A DNA stretch of 64,000 bases from contig CM077165.1 of the NCBI GenBank assembly GCA_039583875.1, positions 73,210,757 to 73,274,756 of the forward strand, given 5' to 3'. Under the pieces are notes generated by a model that had not been told where the DNA came from, made no database searches, and saw only the letters and a list, made by a program, of their open reading frames with translations. The position numbers and the translations under genes are program-made. This document shows, one piece after another, positions 1 to 12,025 of the stretch. Numbering within the stretch: position 1 is the first letter of the stretch; each line of letters starts with the position of its first letter. Source of the stretch: Platanthera guangdongensis (taxonomy: Eukaryota; Streptophyta; Magnoliopsida; Asparagales; Orchidaceae).

Positions 1-1
1 C

Positions 2-493
2 ATCTCTGAAGCAAAGTTGAAGAGGCACATATTCCGCGGGTTGCAGAAGGAATATGTGGCCTTTGTGACTTCCGTGCAAGGGTGGACAACCCAACCTTCT
101 CTGCTGGAGCTGGAAAACTTGTTAGCGTCATAGGAGAGCTTGGCCAGGCAGATGACCGGTGTGTATATCTTTGAAGGAGGTAATGAAGCTCTCATCACTG
201 AGAAGAAGAAGAGATTGAAGAAGAAGAAGCCTGCTACTAAAGAAGGGCCTTTAACCTCTTATCAGCAAGAGAAGAGATCTGCTCCTAAGAAGAATTGGAA
301 GAAAGAGTTGAAGTGTTACAGATGTAATCAGGCAAGCCACTTCAAGCGCGACTGCAAGGTCAAGTTGCAACCTGGGCATGTTGCAGGCAAGGAGGGAGCT
401 TGTTCCAGTTCTGAGGAAGCCCGGTGGGGAGGAGCTTTCTTGATAAGCACGTGTGTTCATGCTCTTGCCACCGTTGACTACCAAGATGACTAG
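2..493 (+). pseudogene. copia 1 gag, C-terminal part with zinc knuckle
   Basis: The frame is open from base 2 and reads as the end of a copia Gag, the RNA-binding capsid protein. It includes a segment typical of plant copia Gag around the words RGLQKEY and LLELENLL. An in-frame TAG at 131-133 sits where Gln (CAG) is expected. A lysine-rich stretch precedes a CCHC zinc knuckle (CYRCNQASHFKRDC, about 314-358), which would bind genomic RNA. The frame ends at TAG 491-493, where a Trp codon before the protease DSG motif is expected, so gag and pol were probably one frame originally. The N-terminus is outside the window. Confidence 0.85.
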
Positions 494-3400
494 ATAGTCG
501 ACTCGGGGTGTGGTCATCACCTCACTGGAGACGAGTCGAAGTTCTCATCTCTGCAACCATTCACAAGTAACGAAGCAATTATTACAGTTGATGATTCTAT
601 TCATTTTGTAGAGAAGGAGGGCGTTGTTTCTTTGGAGAGTGCTCAGGGTCCGCTTACTCTAAGGACTGTGTATCACGTACCCGACATGAAGAAGAACCTC
701 TTCTCGGTGACCGATGCGGTCAATGTGGGCTTTCATGTTCTGTTTGGCCCAACAGAAGTAAGGTTTCTCCGTAATGTATCAGCGGTAAAGGTTGATGTTG
801 CTCATATAGGGAGAATAGTAAGAAACTTGTTTGTTCTATCAACAAGCTCTTATGTTGATCGGATGAGAGCCAATGATAGCGCGACTATCTGACATGAGAG
901 ACTAGGGCACGTGGGGATGTACAAGCTCAAGGCTATGTCAATGAGGAGCCTGGTGAGAGGCTTGCCGAAGTTGTCCTCATACGGAGATGGCCACATTTGT
1001 GCGGGATGTCAGTACGGTAAGACTCATCGCCTTCCGTTTGATAAGTCTCAAACGAGGAGCAATGCACCATTGAAATGCATTCATGGTGACTTGATGGGGC
1101 GAACAACAACCGTTAGTCTTAGAGGCAGCAGAGATATGGTTGTGTTGATTGATGATTACTCAAGATACACTTGGGTGTATTTCATGGCGGAGAAGTTGAC
1201 AGCTTTCCAATTGTTTGTGAAGTTCAAGGAGCTGGTGGAGGGCCGGCTTGGCTTGAGCATCAAGAAGTTCAGATCAGACAACGGTGGTGAGTTTGTCTCA
1301 TCCGAGTTCTCTAGTTTCTGCAGGAAGCACGGGATTCAGAGGGAGCTTACTTGTGCTCATACTCCACAATAAAATGGAGTACCAGAGAGGAAGATCCGTC
1401 ACTTGACGGAAACTTGCAAATGATGGTTTCATGTAAAGGGCATTCCCAGGTCCTTCTGGGCGGAAGGAATGACCTGCGCAACGTATGTCATCAATCGGAT
1501 GCCTCTAAGTTCGATCAACATGAAGTTTCTGATTGAAATGATGTTCAAGGAGAAGCCGAGTGTGGAACATCTTTGGGTGTTCGGATCAACCTGCTATGCT
1601 CATATCCCAAATGCTCAGAGGACCAAGCTTGATGCAAAGACAAATAAGCTTGTCTTTGTGAGCTATGATGATCGGAAGAAGGGGTGGAAGTGCATGGATC
1701 CTGCGACAAAGAAGTTTTTTGTTTCAAGAGACGTTGTCTTTGATGAGCTGACATCATATGGAGGTGACACCGTTGAACTGCAGGAGAGCAGGGTTGATGA
1801 AGGGCATGTGGAAGCTGCTGAAGATCTTCAGGTGGAGCTGCCCGTGTCACCAGGAGCTCCAGGTGTTTCAAACTATGGGGCTGAAGCTTCTGGTTCGGGA
1901 AGCAGGGGGAGCGATGCTCCAATTGTGCCTGGGAATAGAGTTGGTGCTGAAGAAGCAGCAGAGGTGGTGAGCAAGGAGAAGCCTCTTCAGAGATCAAAGA
2001 GGATCATTAAGCAACCAGCTCGGTACTGCGAAGGAAACACTGTGAGCTTTGTTACTTGTTTCTTCGCAGGCCCCTTTAATGAGTGAGAGTCTTCAAAGTT
2101 TGAAGAAGCTGCTGGAGTAAAGGAGTAGGTTGATGCCATTGATGAGGAGATGACTGCCCTCAGGAAGAATGAAACTTGAGACTTGGTGCCCAAGGTGAAT
2201 GTCGTTATTCCTGTTACTTGCAAGTGGGTCTACAAGCTCAAGAAGAAGGCGGATGGAAGCATCGAGCGGTACAAGGCTCGACTTGTAGCTCGGTGGTTTT
2301 CACAACAGTAAGACGAGGATTATGAGGAGATGTTTAGTCCAGTGGCAAAGATGACTTCAGTACGAGTGGTGATCTCTTTGGCGCCTTGCCATGGTGTGAA
2401 GATGTGGCAGCTGGACATAAAGAACGCTTTTCTTTACGGGGAGATTGACAAAGACATCTTCATAGATCAGCCGCTCGGGTACATATCTGAAGAACATCCG
2501 GACTACGTCTACAAGCTCCGGAAGGCGCTCTATGGGTTGAAGCAGGCTCCTCGAGCCTAGTATGGGAAGATTGCAGAATATCTTCAGTTCTTCGGGTATC
2601 TGTCTTCAAACTCAGATTCGAGTCTCTTCGTAGAGAAGAAGGGGGAGCTTCTAGTCCTGATGCTGTTGTACGTGGATGACATGATCATCACGGGGAACTC
2701 CAAGGAGGAAGTAGCTAGACTCAGGGCAGAGCTAGCTATCAGGTTCGAGATGAAGGATCTGGGTGAACTCCACCATTTCCTTGGACTTGAGGTGGAGAGG
2801 AAGGTGAGCGGAATTCTCGTGTCCCAGAAGGGCTATGCGGAATGGATCGTTCAGCAATTCGACATGCAAGAGGGGAAGAGTAGCGCTACTCCATTTGATT
2901 CTGGCATCAAACTTCGACGAGATGAGGGGAGGATATTTCCAGATCCTTTGGTGTTTCTGGCTCTAGTTGGGAGTTTGATTTACCTGACGATTACAAGGCC
3001 AGACATTGCTTATGCGGTTGGCCGAGTAAGTCGGTATATGGCGGAGCCCAGGAAGCCTCATCTAATGGCGGCTAGAAATTTCTTGAAGTACGTGAAGGCC
3101 ACTTCTGACATGGGTTTCCTGTATAGGAGAGGCACAGAGTTTGTTCTTCAAGGGTACTCGGATGCTGATTACGGGGGAGATTCAGACGACTGGAAGTCGA
3201 CATCCGGTTACATCTTCACTTGTGGATCAGGGAGTATTTCTTGGTGCAGCAAGAAGCAAGACTCGGTGTCCGTCTCTACTATGGAAGCGGAATACAAGGC
3301 CTCAGCCTTGGCAGCTCGGGAAGCCATCTGGCTCAGGAGACTAGTAGATGACGTCTATGAAGAAGTGCGTGGTCCTACTATGCTGAGCGGTGAAAATGAG

Positions 3401-3634
3401 AGTGCCCTGAAACTGGTAAATAATTCAGTTTATCACGCTCGGACCAAGCACATCGAGATTGAGCACCACTTCATACGGGAGAAGGTTTTGGAGGGATCTC
3501 TGATGGTGCAGCATGTGCGGAGTGAGGATAATGTCGCGGACATTTTCACGAAGCCGTTGTCGAAGGTGTCGTTTACTCAGTTACGAGGATTGCTGGGCTT
3601 GATCACCACTTCTCACTTCAAGGGGGAGTGTTGA
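494..3634 (+). pseudogene. copia 1 pol: protease, integrase, RT, RNase H (decayed)
   Basis: Continues the gag frame. The aspartic protease motif DSGCGHHLTG starts at about 500. The integrase HHCC finger is at about 894-1030. The DDE residues are an Asp in HGDL (1088), an Asp in RSDNGGEF (about 1276), and the Glu of NGVPERK (about 1384). RT has YVDD at 2669-2680 and RNase H the motifs YSDADYGG and TMEAEY; the end ADIFTKPL is typical of copia pol. Stops occur at 890-892 (TGG to TGA), 1370-1372 (CAA to TAA), 2084-2086, 2177-2179 (TGG to TGA), 2309-2311 and 2558-2560 (TGG to TAG). A frameshift lies between about 1400 and 1470. The last, RT/RNase H stretch (2660-3634) is still open for 324 codons. 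The final stop overlaps the start of the LTR. Confidence 0.9.
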
Positions 3635-3659
3635 AAATTTTGAAGTGAAAGTGGGTGAT

Positions 3660-4330
3660 GGAGCAGACCGTGCGGTCTGGGCGGTCTGAGTCCGCAGCCT
3701 GGGCGGATTGGTGTTGCGGCCTGGGTGGTCAGTGGCCAGAGTAGTCTTGGTGGCTTGGGCGTCTAGTGGAGCGGCCTGGGCGATCTGTCTTCAACGGTCT
3801 GATGGCGGTGCTCAGCTCAGCCTGTGGTTCTGCAGATCTTGCTCTTGAAGTAACCGGGCGGATTGGAGTTCAAATCCGCGGAGATGTGGCGGACTCGGTT
3901 AGAGTCCGCGGAGTCCGCTATTGCGGACTAGTTTTGGAAATCAGCATTGGTCCTTGCCAAGTTCTCCGGTGTTGCGGTTGATGAGCCGCATTCATGGTGG
4001 CAGACTGTCCATGGAGTTGGCGGTCTGGGTTTTGTGTCCGCCAAGCTCGCGCCAGTTGTTTGATGGTGTGCTGGACTTGGTCACACACTGTGACAAGTGC
4101 AGGGTGTCCGCAGTGTCCGCAGAGTCCGTTGTTGACCGGGCGGTCTGCCTGTTGGTCGTGGACTCATGTAGCGGGCTGAGGCGTTGTTCTCGAGCTTTGC
4201 GGACTGTCTTCATGTCCGCGTATGGAGTGCGTACTGATGCAGTATGGGCTGTGGCTATGTCTGTGTGCTGTAGTGTGGCGGACTGGTGCTTGTGCTTGCG
4301 GGCTATGCGGGTTGTTTCCTTGTCCGCATA
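3660..4330 (+). repeat. GCGGACT / AGTCCGC motif cluster in copia 1 U3
   Basis: The heptamer GCGGACT and its reverse complement AGTCCGC, with variants such as GCGGTCTG, recur many times, often as facing pairs (for example around 3890-3930 and 4100-4135). The cluster ends about 170 bp before the TATA box. This is where enhancer-like sequence of an LTR is expected, so the motifs may be factor-binding sites; no function is shown by the sequence. Confidence 0.65.
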
Positions 4331-4504
4331 GTGTGTGAGGACTGGCATGGTGTCCTGGTGGTCGACTGACCTTGTCTTGGCACCCTGGTGGGTTGGTTGA
4401 AGTCCGGCTAAGTCCTTGAGGACTTGGCGGACTGGGCTTTGCTAGCTGTGAGCTGGGGTTGTGACTCTATTCATTAGGGCGGAGACCACACTCCTCACCC
4501 CGCC

Positions 4505-4512
4505 TATAAATA
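4505..4512 (+). promoter_or_regulatory. TATA box of copia 1 LTR
   Basis: TATAAATA in the LTR, downstream of the motif cluster and before a GC-poor leader. It has the usual plant form and position for RNA polymerase II start at the U3/R border, which would lie about 30 bp downstream. Confidence 0.7.
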
Positions 4513-5217
4513 GACCCCCCAACACGTCTATAGTAACAGAGTGAACAGTAAGTTAAGCGTAGATCAATTTTTTGCGGACTCGGTTTTCCAGGTCGCGCGG
4601 TTTGAGATTTAATTGGTTGTTGTTTGCAGGTTGTGCGGCTAGCACTGTGTAGCCGGGCGTCTGGTTCCGATCAAGCTCAGGAAGCAGTGAAACTTGCGGT
4701 TTACAATCAGCAGTTGCACCAGGTCTCAGGTGGCGGCCAACCAGTTTCTCTCCTCAATTTGATCTAAATTCAATAACTAGGTCGCCGGTCTAGGCAGACT
4801 TGACGGTTTGTTCATTTAGTTCGGTGGAGGCTTGTAGAGCAGATGTCAGCAGAATAACGGGTTGTCTGTGCGGTTTGTGTGGACTCCGTAGAATCAGAGT
4901 AGCAACAACGGTCTCGGCGGACTCAGCGGTCTTGGAGGCAGTCCGCCCGGCTTGGAGTTTCCTCATGCTTGTTTTCTTCTCTTTGTACTTGGCGAAATCA
5001 TGTCTCGCCCTGTATACCTTGCTTTGTAAAGTTGATAGTGGATTAATGCAAGATCTGTGTTTGCTCTTCATTGTCACTGATATATAGCTCAGTTTATGGT
5101 TAGAGTGTTCCTGCGCCTAGTTCTCGTTTCCGTTTGATCAAGTGATTAGCTTGATAGTTTTGGAAGTGTTTACTTGATATCAGAACTACCAGTTGATTGA
5201 CTTGTGAAATTTCAACA

Positions 5218-6184
5218 GAATCTTGACCGTTTTTGCCCCCTCACTAGTACATATGTAGAGGTAGAAGGCTCTAAAGAGAGGCATTGAAAGTTGAGTGCAA
5301 AAGCCCTCTTTTGATCATTTCAGTGTCGAAGCCAGACTCGTGTGTGCGAAGCTCCTTCACCTTCGGTCAGCCCCTCCGTCTCCCTTCCTCACTCCCTTGG
5401 CCGACCACCAATAGAGTTCCCACTTGTCGTGGAACCACCCCTCTCCTCCAACCCCTTAACATCCCCCTTGTTGTGGAATCACCTCCTTCCCCCCCCCCCC
5501 CCCCCCCCCCCCCGCACAAACACACACACACACACACATAGTCAACCACCTCCATAATTCTCTTCCTCCAAACACCACCCAAAACAACCTCCAAAATCTC
5601 CCCTCATCCACCTTCTTCGATAACTGAAAAACCATCTCCGGTAACCCCTCTTCTGATTATATTTTCTTCCACTGTAGCATAAACCATGGCATTCAAGAAC
5701 ATTAAACCTGCAACATTCACATAATTTTAGTGTGTTCTTGTTGTTTGTATATTTAATCTGGATATTAGAACTTTAGTTGTTTATTACTTTTCCTCTTATA
5801 TTTAATCTGGATTTGAAACTAGGCATTTTTTTATCCAGTGTGCTCTCTAGCCAAGCAATAAACACTATTTAAACCTAAATAAAAACTTTAGTCACTGCTA
5901 CCATTGGCAGGTGCTTCAAAGAAGTTTTATTCCGTAGGTGTTTTAGGATTGATTATTTGTGGAAATAAATTTCTATGTCAAAATCAATACAGTCCAAATA
6001 ATCAGAACCGTTTGCCATCTTCTCTCAAGATCAAGCTTTTTTACAGTTTTATTAACATTGCATCTTAATTATTATGAACTTGAAATGTATTAGATCAAAC
6101 TACATGTAAACAAATTTAAATCAGAATTGTAAACAGAGTTATGTCTAACCATAGCTTAAAATGCTCTAACTCTCTACATAATTA
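5218..6184. other. Non-coding interval between two retrotransposons
   Basis: No convincing gene or known repeat was recognised here. The left third is C/T-rich and holds the C-run and CA microsatellite; the rest is AT-rich. The last five bases, AATTA, are the target-site duplicate of element C. Confidence 0.6.
5489..5541. repeat. Poly-C run followed by CA microsatellite
   Basis: About 25 C in a row (5489-5513), then an imperfect CA repeat to about 5540. The proline- and valine-rich frames across it come from the repeat itself. Confidence 0.9.
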
Positions 6185-6576
6185 TGTGGGTGTCGCTCTA
6201 AGTATCCGAGTGTTGATCAAAGTGGAATCCCCTACCCGTTGCCCCTAGGTGGGTATAAATAGGCAAACTCATGGAGTTTTTACGGATATCAGATCTACAC
6301 ACTACTTGAAAATAGACTTTTAACCTGGGTAAATTGTCGTGGCTAAAAGTCTAAAATCGTGGCAAAAGGCTTTTAGCCACGGTCTGCCGTGGAAAATTGG
6401 CGTGGGCAATGCGAGCATGGCAAAAAAGTATTTGCCACGATAATATGTCTTTTAGCCACGGAAAATGGGCGTGGGCAATACAAGCGTGGCTAAAAGTCAC
6501 TTTTCTAGTAGTGACATGTGTCCGAACTGACCCTTTATGCTTCTGAACCCGTTATTTGTCCAAATATACACTGACA
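6185..6576 (-). repeat. Element C 3' LTR, split by a MITE
   Basis: On the + strand it starts TGTGGGTGTC and ends ATACACTGACA. It matches the right LTR at 28202-28380 along its whole length except for the 214-bp MITE and its 3-bp duplication. It is preceded by AATTA, the element's target-site duplicate. Confidence 0.88.
6300..6513. mobile_element. CACTA-type MITE
   Basis: Starts CACTACTTGAAAA and ends TTTTCTAGTAGTG, 13-bp terminal inverted repeats of CACTA type with one mismatch. It is flanked by the 3-bp duplicate ACA (6297-6299 and 6514-6516), the duplication size of the CACTA superfamily. Inside, GTGGCTAAAAG and its complement CTTTTAGCCAC recur as sub-terminal repeats. The related LTR at 28202-28380 lacks it and gives the empty site. 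At 214 bp it is non-autonomous. Confidence 0.9.
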
Positions 6577-7382
6577 ATCTACTCATATATTTGTGACAAA
6601 TAACATGTACGTTTTAGAGTGCAGAAAGTTGAGAGTATCACAAATAGGTTTCCGACTTTACACATTCCATAAGAGTTAGCACAATTTAATATAAAACATA
6701 AACATAAGTTTTAAACAATAACATAAAACATCCTTAAAAAATATAAATGTGATACTCCATAACAAGTTAGTCTGGAAAAACAAAATGACAATGGATAAAC
6801 GTGTAACAATTCTACTCAGAGAGTAGATCATCATCATTCAAGTCAAAATCCACTTTCTCTCCTCCATCTTCATCAGTGCATGCAAGGAATTTCATGAGTC
6901 AGACTTTATGAATTCATAAACATATGCATTGACGTATCAAAGTAAACTAGCTCTACCTAAATAAGCTTAACACTTTTAGCAGTAGTGAAGTAACACTGTC
7001 AACATCTCTATCCAGTCTAGCTAGGATCAGTCAAGTTTTGATTTTAATAAATCAAACGTTGTTATCTTACTCATTAGTGATCACTATGTACCTCATCATA
7101 TGACTTGACACACCGTCATTTGTAACATTATCAAATGTGGAATAATGTGCTATTATCACTAATGTTAGATTAACTCATACAACAACTTTCTATTCTCAGT
7201 TGAATAATTCTCAAATAAGCTTACAACGAGAAAGATGTTAAGTCATCAGGTGTGGAATGACTAGCATCTAACCATCTTGGGCTTTCATCAAGAAATTATT
7301 TGAGATTTTCAGTCTGTTATTAGATGCTTGAATGTTGCGACTATAGGTTCTTACTATCAAAACATAAACATAGGAGGAAGTT

Positions 7383-8132
7383 TCATATCTCTATGAACTT
7401 TAATCTCATCTCTCCCGATATTTTAATTGTGAAAAATCTATTTAAGCACTTTGTCAAGGCGTCTGCAACATTATCTTTTGACCTCACATCAACGAGATTC
7501 ACAGTCCTTTGACTCGTAAGGGAGGTCAACCAGGCTTGTTTCATCCGTAGTTGCATTCTTTTGCTATTGAACAAAATGTTCGCATCAATCGTTTTAGTAG
7601 TCTGATTGTTATAATAAATTGCAACAGAACTCAACTTCAGGAACGATAGTAGAATGTTCATCACCAAATCTCTTATCCACTCTACTTCTTCGCCCGCTGA
7701 AGCTAGAGCATAGAGTTCAGATTCCATAGAAGACATTGCAACATATGATTGTCTCTTGGACTTCCATGCTACAGCTGCTCCTCCTAGTGTGAATATAAAT
7801 CCACTAGTGGACTTGCTGTCATTTAATTCTGAGCACCATGATGCATCAGAATATCCTTCCAAAACTGGAGGATGACCATGGTAACATAAAACATACTTTT
7901 GGGTGTGCTTTAGATATCGCATCAGCCTATCGAGAGCATCCCAATGGTCTTGGCTATGATTACTATTGAATCTGCTTAACATACCGACCGTAAAGGCTAT
8001 GTAAGGTCTTGTGCAGATCATAACATACATGAGACTACCAATCAGTTTAGCATAATCTAACTGTCTAACCGCAGCTCCATCATTGAGCTTCAAACGATTA
8101 TTGTAATCATAAGGTGTCTCCACTGCTCTACG
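7383..8132 (-). pseudogene. Element C pol: end of RT and RNase H
   Basis: The - strand reads the end of a copia RT (LDYAKLIGSLMY) and the RNase H domain, with EGYSDASW (first Asp) and SMESELYAL (catalytic Glu), ending near ADALTK. The domain would degrade the RNA strand during reverse transcription. The upstream end is cut at 8132 by a solo LTR; the coding sequence resumes at about 9139 with the preceding part of RT. The residue after TRP in the block that normally reads TRPDIA is altered (TRPYIA). Confidence 0.88.
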
Positions 8133-9133
8133 TGTAACACTCCAAATCTCAATTTGGGTTCAGGTTGGGTGACACGGCCTGGGACACGGCCTGGGACACG
8201 GCCGTGTCCCAGGGCGTGTCGTGCTCGGGTTGAGCAGCCTCTCGAGTGCTCGACGAAATGCACTCGAGAAGTTCTCAAGAGGGAACACACCCTGCGACGC
8301 GGGCGTGTCAGGGGGCGTGTCCTCCTCTGGTCGACGAACTGCGCTCGATGATCGTCGAGCTGCAAGTCAAGTTGAGTACACGGCCTGTGACACGGGCGTG
8401 TCCTCTGAATGATGTGTGTTGGTGGACACGGGTTTGTCCTGGGACACACGCCCTGGGACACGGGCGTGTCACAGGCCGTGTCCCGCTCGGGTTGAGTTGG
8501 TATGCTGTTTGAGGTACACGACTCCTAGACACGGGCGTGTCGGACGTGAAACAGGCGTGTAGGATATGACACAGCCATGTCTCATGGCCGTGTACTGTTC
8601 TGGATTTGAGTCGGTTGTGTGCCTCTTAAGGGACACGGCCTGTGATACGGGCGTATCACAGGGCGTGTCAGGCGAAAAATGGATATTTCTTGCAAATCAA
8701 GGCCGTTCATTTCCTTCATCCTGGATCCAAGGGTTCAGGCCCTTCCCTGCTATTATAAGGCTGAGGATAGATGGATTATTCTCATTCCATCTTAGCCTTT
8801 CTCTTTCTAAAGGGCTAGAGAGAGAGGAGAGCAAGGAAGGAGGAAGGAGAAGGAAGCCGGCCGTCAGAGTAGCTTCAGCATGCGGAATCGTGAGCCGAGT
8901 TTAGATTCGTGGAGGCAAAACCGTGGCGGTGATTTCCATCCGGCTAGTTCATGGCTCCAAAACGATCGTCAAGGGTAACAATATCCTTCTTGGACATGTG
9001 AAGTCCTTTCTTTATGCATAGCATGGAATCCTCCACCAATAGGTGGAAAGCACAAGTGATTCCCAGTTGAATATGGCGTGGGGCTCCGACTAGACCCACC
9101 GTTATATTCCATATGACGAATGAAGGCGTTACA
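8133..9133 (+). mobile_element. Solo LTR, gypsy Tekay-like, in element C RT
   Basis: Starts TGTAACACTCC and ends GCGTTACA (inverted repeat TGTAAC/GTTACA), 1001 bp. It is flanked by CTACG (8128-8132) and ATACG (9134-9138), a 5-bp duplication with one change. Its right half matches the LTRs at 38539 and 58584 (the shared block starting CAAGGGTAAC at about 8969), and its U3 is packed with GACACGGGCGTGTC-like palindromes (about 8171-8670). The frames inside it are spurious. It splits the RT gene of element C. Confidence 0.85.
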
Positions 9134-9138
9134 ATACG

Positions 9139-10068
9139 TTAACTGTATCCCAACGTATCCAACGTGGACTTTATAAAGTGGCTTTGACTTAGGGTAATGC
9201 CATTTTTTCCCAAAACTCACTTGCATGCCTAGTATAGTCTCAGCTACACCTAGGTCTTTAATGTTAAACTCCTTCATTAGTTTTGACTTAACGTCATCCA
9301 CTACGGATTGATCAGAACCAAGAATCAACATATCGTCAACATATAAGCATATTATAGCGACTTTGTTCGCTCTATGACGTATGTAAAGACATTTGTCCGA
9401 AAGACTCGACATGAATCCCATGTTCCTCACACTATAGTCAAACTTCTCATGCCAAAATTTTGGTGCTTATTTTAGTCAGTATAGCGACTTAATTAACTTA
9501 CAGACCTTACTTTCGTGACCGTCTACTACGAAGCTTTCAGGTTGGCTCATGTATATTTATTCGGTCAGATCTCCGTTCAAAAACGCAGCCTTAACATCCA
9601 TTTAATGAACAATAAGGTTCTCAATAGACGCAATAGCAAGGAGTATCTTAATGGTTGCTAAGTGACACACTAGTGAATATACATCAAAGTAATCCACCTC
9701 ACTAACTTGTGTGAAACCTTTAGCCACCAGACGTGCTTTATACTTGGCTACGCTATCATCAGTGTTGAGCTTCTTTTTCAGAACCCACTTACACCCTATA
9801 GTTTTAGCTACTTTTGGCTTATCAACCAACGTCCAGGTGTTGTTCTGAATCAAAGAGTTCATCTCTTCATCAATGACCTCTTTCTATAGTAGGGAATCCC
9901 TTGATCTCATCTTGTCCTTATATGTGGATGGATCAGCCTCAACGTGATACGTGACAAAGTCACTACCAAAGGTTCTGGGAGTTCGCTCTCTCACCGAAGT
10001 TCGTCTAGACTCTAGGACATTATTATCTACCGTGACTGAATAGGAGGTGCTCGGTACTGATTTATGTG
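9139..10068 (-). pseudogene. Element C pol: integrase tail and RT N-terminal and catalytic part
   Basis: Read right to left: an integrase C-terminal tail (10068 to about 9884), the RT start with GCKWVLKKK and [10 protein letters not shown] (9862-9602), then a degenerate stretch and the catalytic block CLYVDDMLILG (about 9328-9345). It ends at the solo LTR (9133). Stops and frame changes fall at about 9431-9600 and near 9880. At its right end it is cut by element A2; the matching upstream coding sequence starts again at 25156. Confidence 0.87.
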
Positions 10069-12025
10069 TGAAAGAAATAGTGACTAACCACCTAGAGGGG
10101 GGGTGAATATGTGAACTTTTTCTTTTTACTTTAAAGGCAGACAAACTGTTATGAACTTTTAGTAGCAAATGCAATTCTACAGCTATCACAACATAGCAAC
10201 CACAAAAACAAACATTCACAGAGTGCACACAGTGTTTATAGTGGTTCCCCAAGGTCTGGGTACATCCACTTTCCGCCTTCGCCTATCTAGTAGTGTACTA
10301 GATTCGGCCTAACTTCAGCACTTCTCCTCAGATCCTCAGATCTTACAGCTCAGAACCTCAAACAGGTTCCTACAACTTAGAGTGTCCCCACTCCTACAAC
10401 TCAGACACAAAGCCCTACCACTCAGTCTTCAACAAGACCTACACTCAGGCTAAACAGCCCTACCTCAGCCCTCAACAAGGCCTACACTCAGAGAATTGAT
10501 TCTCTTACACTCAGGCTCAAAAGCCCTAACTCAGCCTTTATAGATTTAGGCTTACAACTCAGATCCCTTAGGATACTACAAAAATATAATAGAAAAGTTT
10601 TTAGATCACCACTCAGTTTTTGAGAGAATGAAGACGACAATCTTCTTGATCAGTTCTTGATAGCACTGATTCCTGAGATCAAATTTGTCTTTGCTTTCTT
10701 CAAGACTTCTTGAGTCTGAACTCAGTAAAGATGATCTTCTTGAAGTAGACCGACTGACAACTTCCTTCTTAGGATGGAGAATTAAATCTGGATCCTACTT
10801 TGCATTCTTGTTCATAATCTGCTTCTTAAGAGATTTGATTAACAAGTCTCTTTCTTGACTTCAATTACAGGAGTTCTCTCTCTCCAAGTAAATCTGAAGT
10901 TTCTTCAAAATACTGATTTACAGTTTTCTCTGGATCTGTACTGATCTTCTTAATCTTCTGATTAATTCTTTAATAGTGTTCTCTCTTCTGATTGTAATCG
11001 ATTCCTCCTGTTGAAGGAGAAAGGCCTTTATATAGTCTTCCTCCAAGGTAACCGGTTGATCCAGTTTCTAACGAACTTCTGACAGCTCTGACAGTTGCAG
11101 TAGACCGGCTGAAATGGCAGCTGTCAAGTCATCCAGTCACTTCTTGAAATCACTATCTCTGTCTGAAAGTGTCGAGACTGATCTTCATTATGTGTCGACA
11201 CAAATAGACCAAGTGTCGACACAAGTGAACTAAGTGTCGACACTAGCCTTGATGGTGTCGACACAACTCCTTATGTTGTTGTAACAGCTTCTCGACACTT
11301 CTTCTTCAGAATGTGTCGACACTGATTCTGTGTGTCGACACAAGCCTCCTATAGAATGTGTCGACACTGATTGAGTGTGTCGACACTGATTGAGTGTGTC
11401 GACACAAGTACTTCTTCTTTAACACTTAGCTGAATTCTGCTGTGTGTCAACACATCTCCCTTGTGTCGACACATCTTCTTTTGTTGTTGATACTTGCTGT
11501 GTGTCGACACATCTCCTTTGTGTCGACACATGCCTTCATGTGTTGAAACTTGCTGAGTGTTGAGACATCTCCTTTGTGTCGACACAAGTACTTTAACTTT
11601 GTTGAAGCTTGCTGATTGTCGACACAGCCTCCTGGTGTCGACACATTTGATGTCGACAAAGCTTCTCTGGGTGTCGACAGTGCCTCTAAGTGTCGACACA
11701 GATTATGTTGACAATTCTTCACAGTGTGTCGACACTGCCTGTATGTGTCGACACTTTTCTTCTGATGTTGACTCTGCCTTTCCTGGTGTCGACACAAATA
11801 CTCCAAGTGTCGACACAACTTCTCTAGGTGTCGACACAAGCCTTCATAAGTGTCGACATTTCACCTCTAGGTGTCGACACATGGACTTAGAAACTTTTCT
11901 GCATTTCCTGAAAATACTTAACCTGCACATATAAACTCAAAGCACATCAAATACACCTTGATGTATATCATTGAGTAGGGTGAAGCTTCTTCAAATCTGG
12001 TACACATTCTCCAATGTACCCAACA
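10069..12025 (-). repeat. A2 3' LTR
   Basis: 1957 bp; on the + strand it starts TGAAAGAAATAG and ends TGTACCCAACA. The CCCCCTATTT at 12029-12038 just inside is the complement of the polypurine tract. Moving along the - strand it holds the GTGTCGACAC array (11880-11169), a TATA box (TATATAAA, 11034-11027), then a long R/U5 with ACACTCAG repeats and a G-run near its end. The frames across the array (rich in CRH, VST and VDT) are repeat artefacts. Confidence 0.92.
11169..11880. repeat. GTGTCGACAC palindrome array, A2 3' LTR
   Basis: The 10-bp palindrome GTGTCGACAC (with a SalI site at its core) and one- or two-base variants recur every 15-40 bp. Many variants have the central CG changed to TG or CA, as expected of deaminated methyl-cytosine. 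It lies in U3, upstream of the LTR TATA box. Confidence 0.92.

Larger units (their letters stand above)
1..5217 (+). mobile_element. Ty1/copia LTR retrotransposon 1 (5' end outside window)
   Basis: Gag zinc knuckle, protease, integrase, reverse transcriptase and RNase H follow in copia order on the + strand, then a purine tract (AAGGGGGAG, 3620-3628) and the 3' LTR. The 5' LTR and the start of gag lie left of the window. The coding part has at least eight in-frame stops and one frameshift, so this copy cannot encode a working polyprotein. The five bases after the LTR are GAATC; the matching target-site duplicate would be outside the window. The copia lineage was not assigned. Confidence 0.93.
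3629..5217 (+). repeat. copia 1 3' LTR
   Basis: Begins TGTTGAAA directly after the polypurine tract and ends TTTCAACA, a perfect 8-bp terminal inverted repeat, giving 1589 bp. U3 is rich in GCGGACT/AGTCCGC motifs, and a TATA box follows near the middle. The partner LTR is outside the window, so its divergence cannot be judged. Confidence 0.88.

Noticed and set aside
5284..5594. Proline-rich frames on + and a glycine/valine-rich frame on -
   Set aside because: They are produced by the C-run and CA repeat.
6185..6576. Cassandra-type TRIM (LTR with a 5S rRNA-like promoter) as the identity of the short repeat
   Set aside because: No 5S rRNA-like sequence was recognised, and the two copies are the LTRs of a coding copia element with a shared AATTA duplication.
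8154..8904. Several frames of 60-120 codons on both strands
   Set aside because: They lie in the solo gypsy LTR and derive from the GACACGGGCGTGTC palindromes. The same applies to frames in 38504-39562 and 58515-60641.
11349..11934. Overlapping frames on both strands rich in CRH, VST and VDT, seen in every palindrome array (also 19651-20569, 24275-25059, 41756-42719, 52857-53820)
   Set aside because: GTGTCGACAC is its own complement and rarely makes stops, so all six frames read long repetitive peptides. No start context, domain or codon bias.
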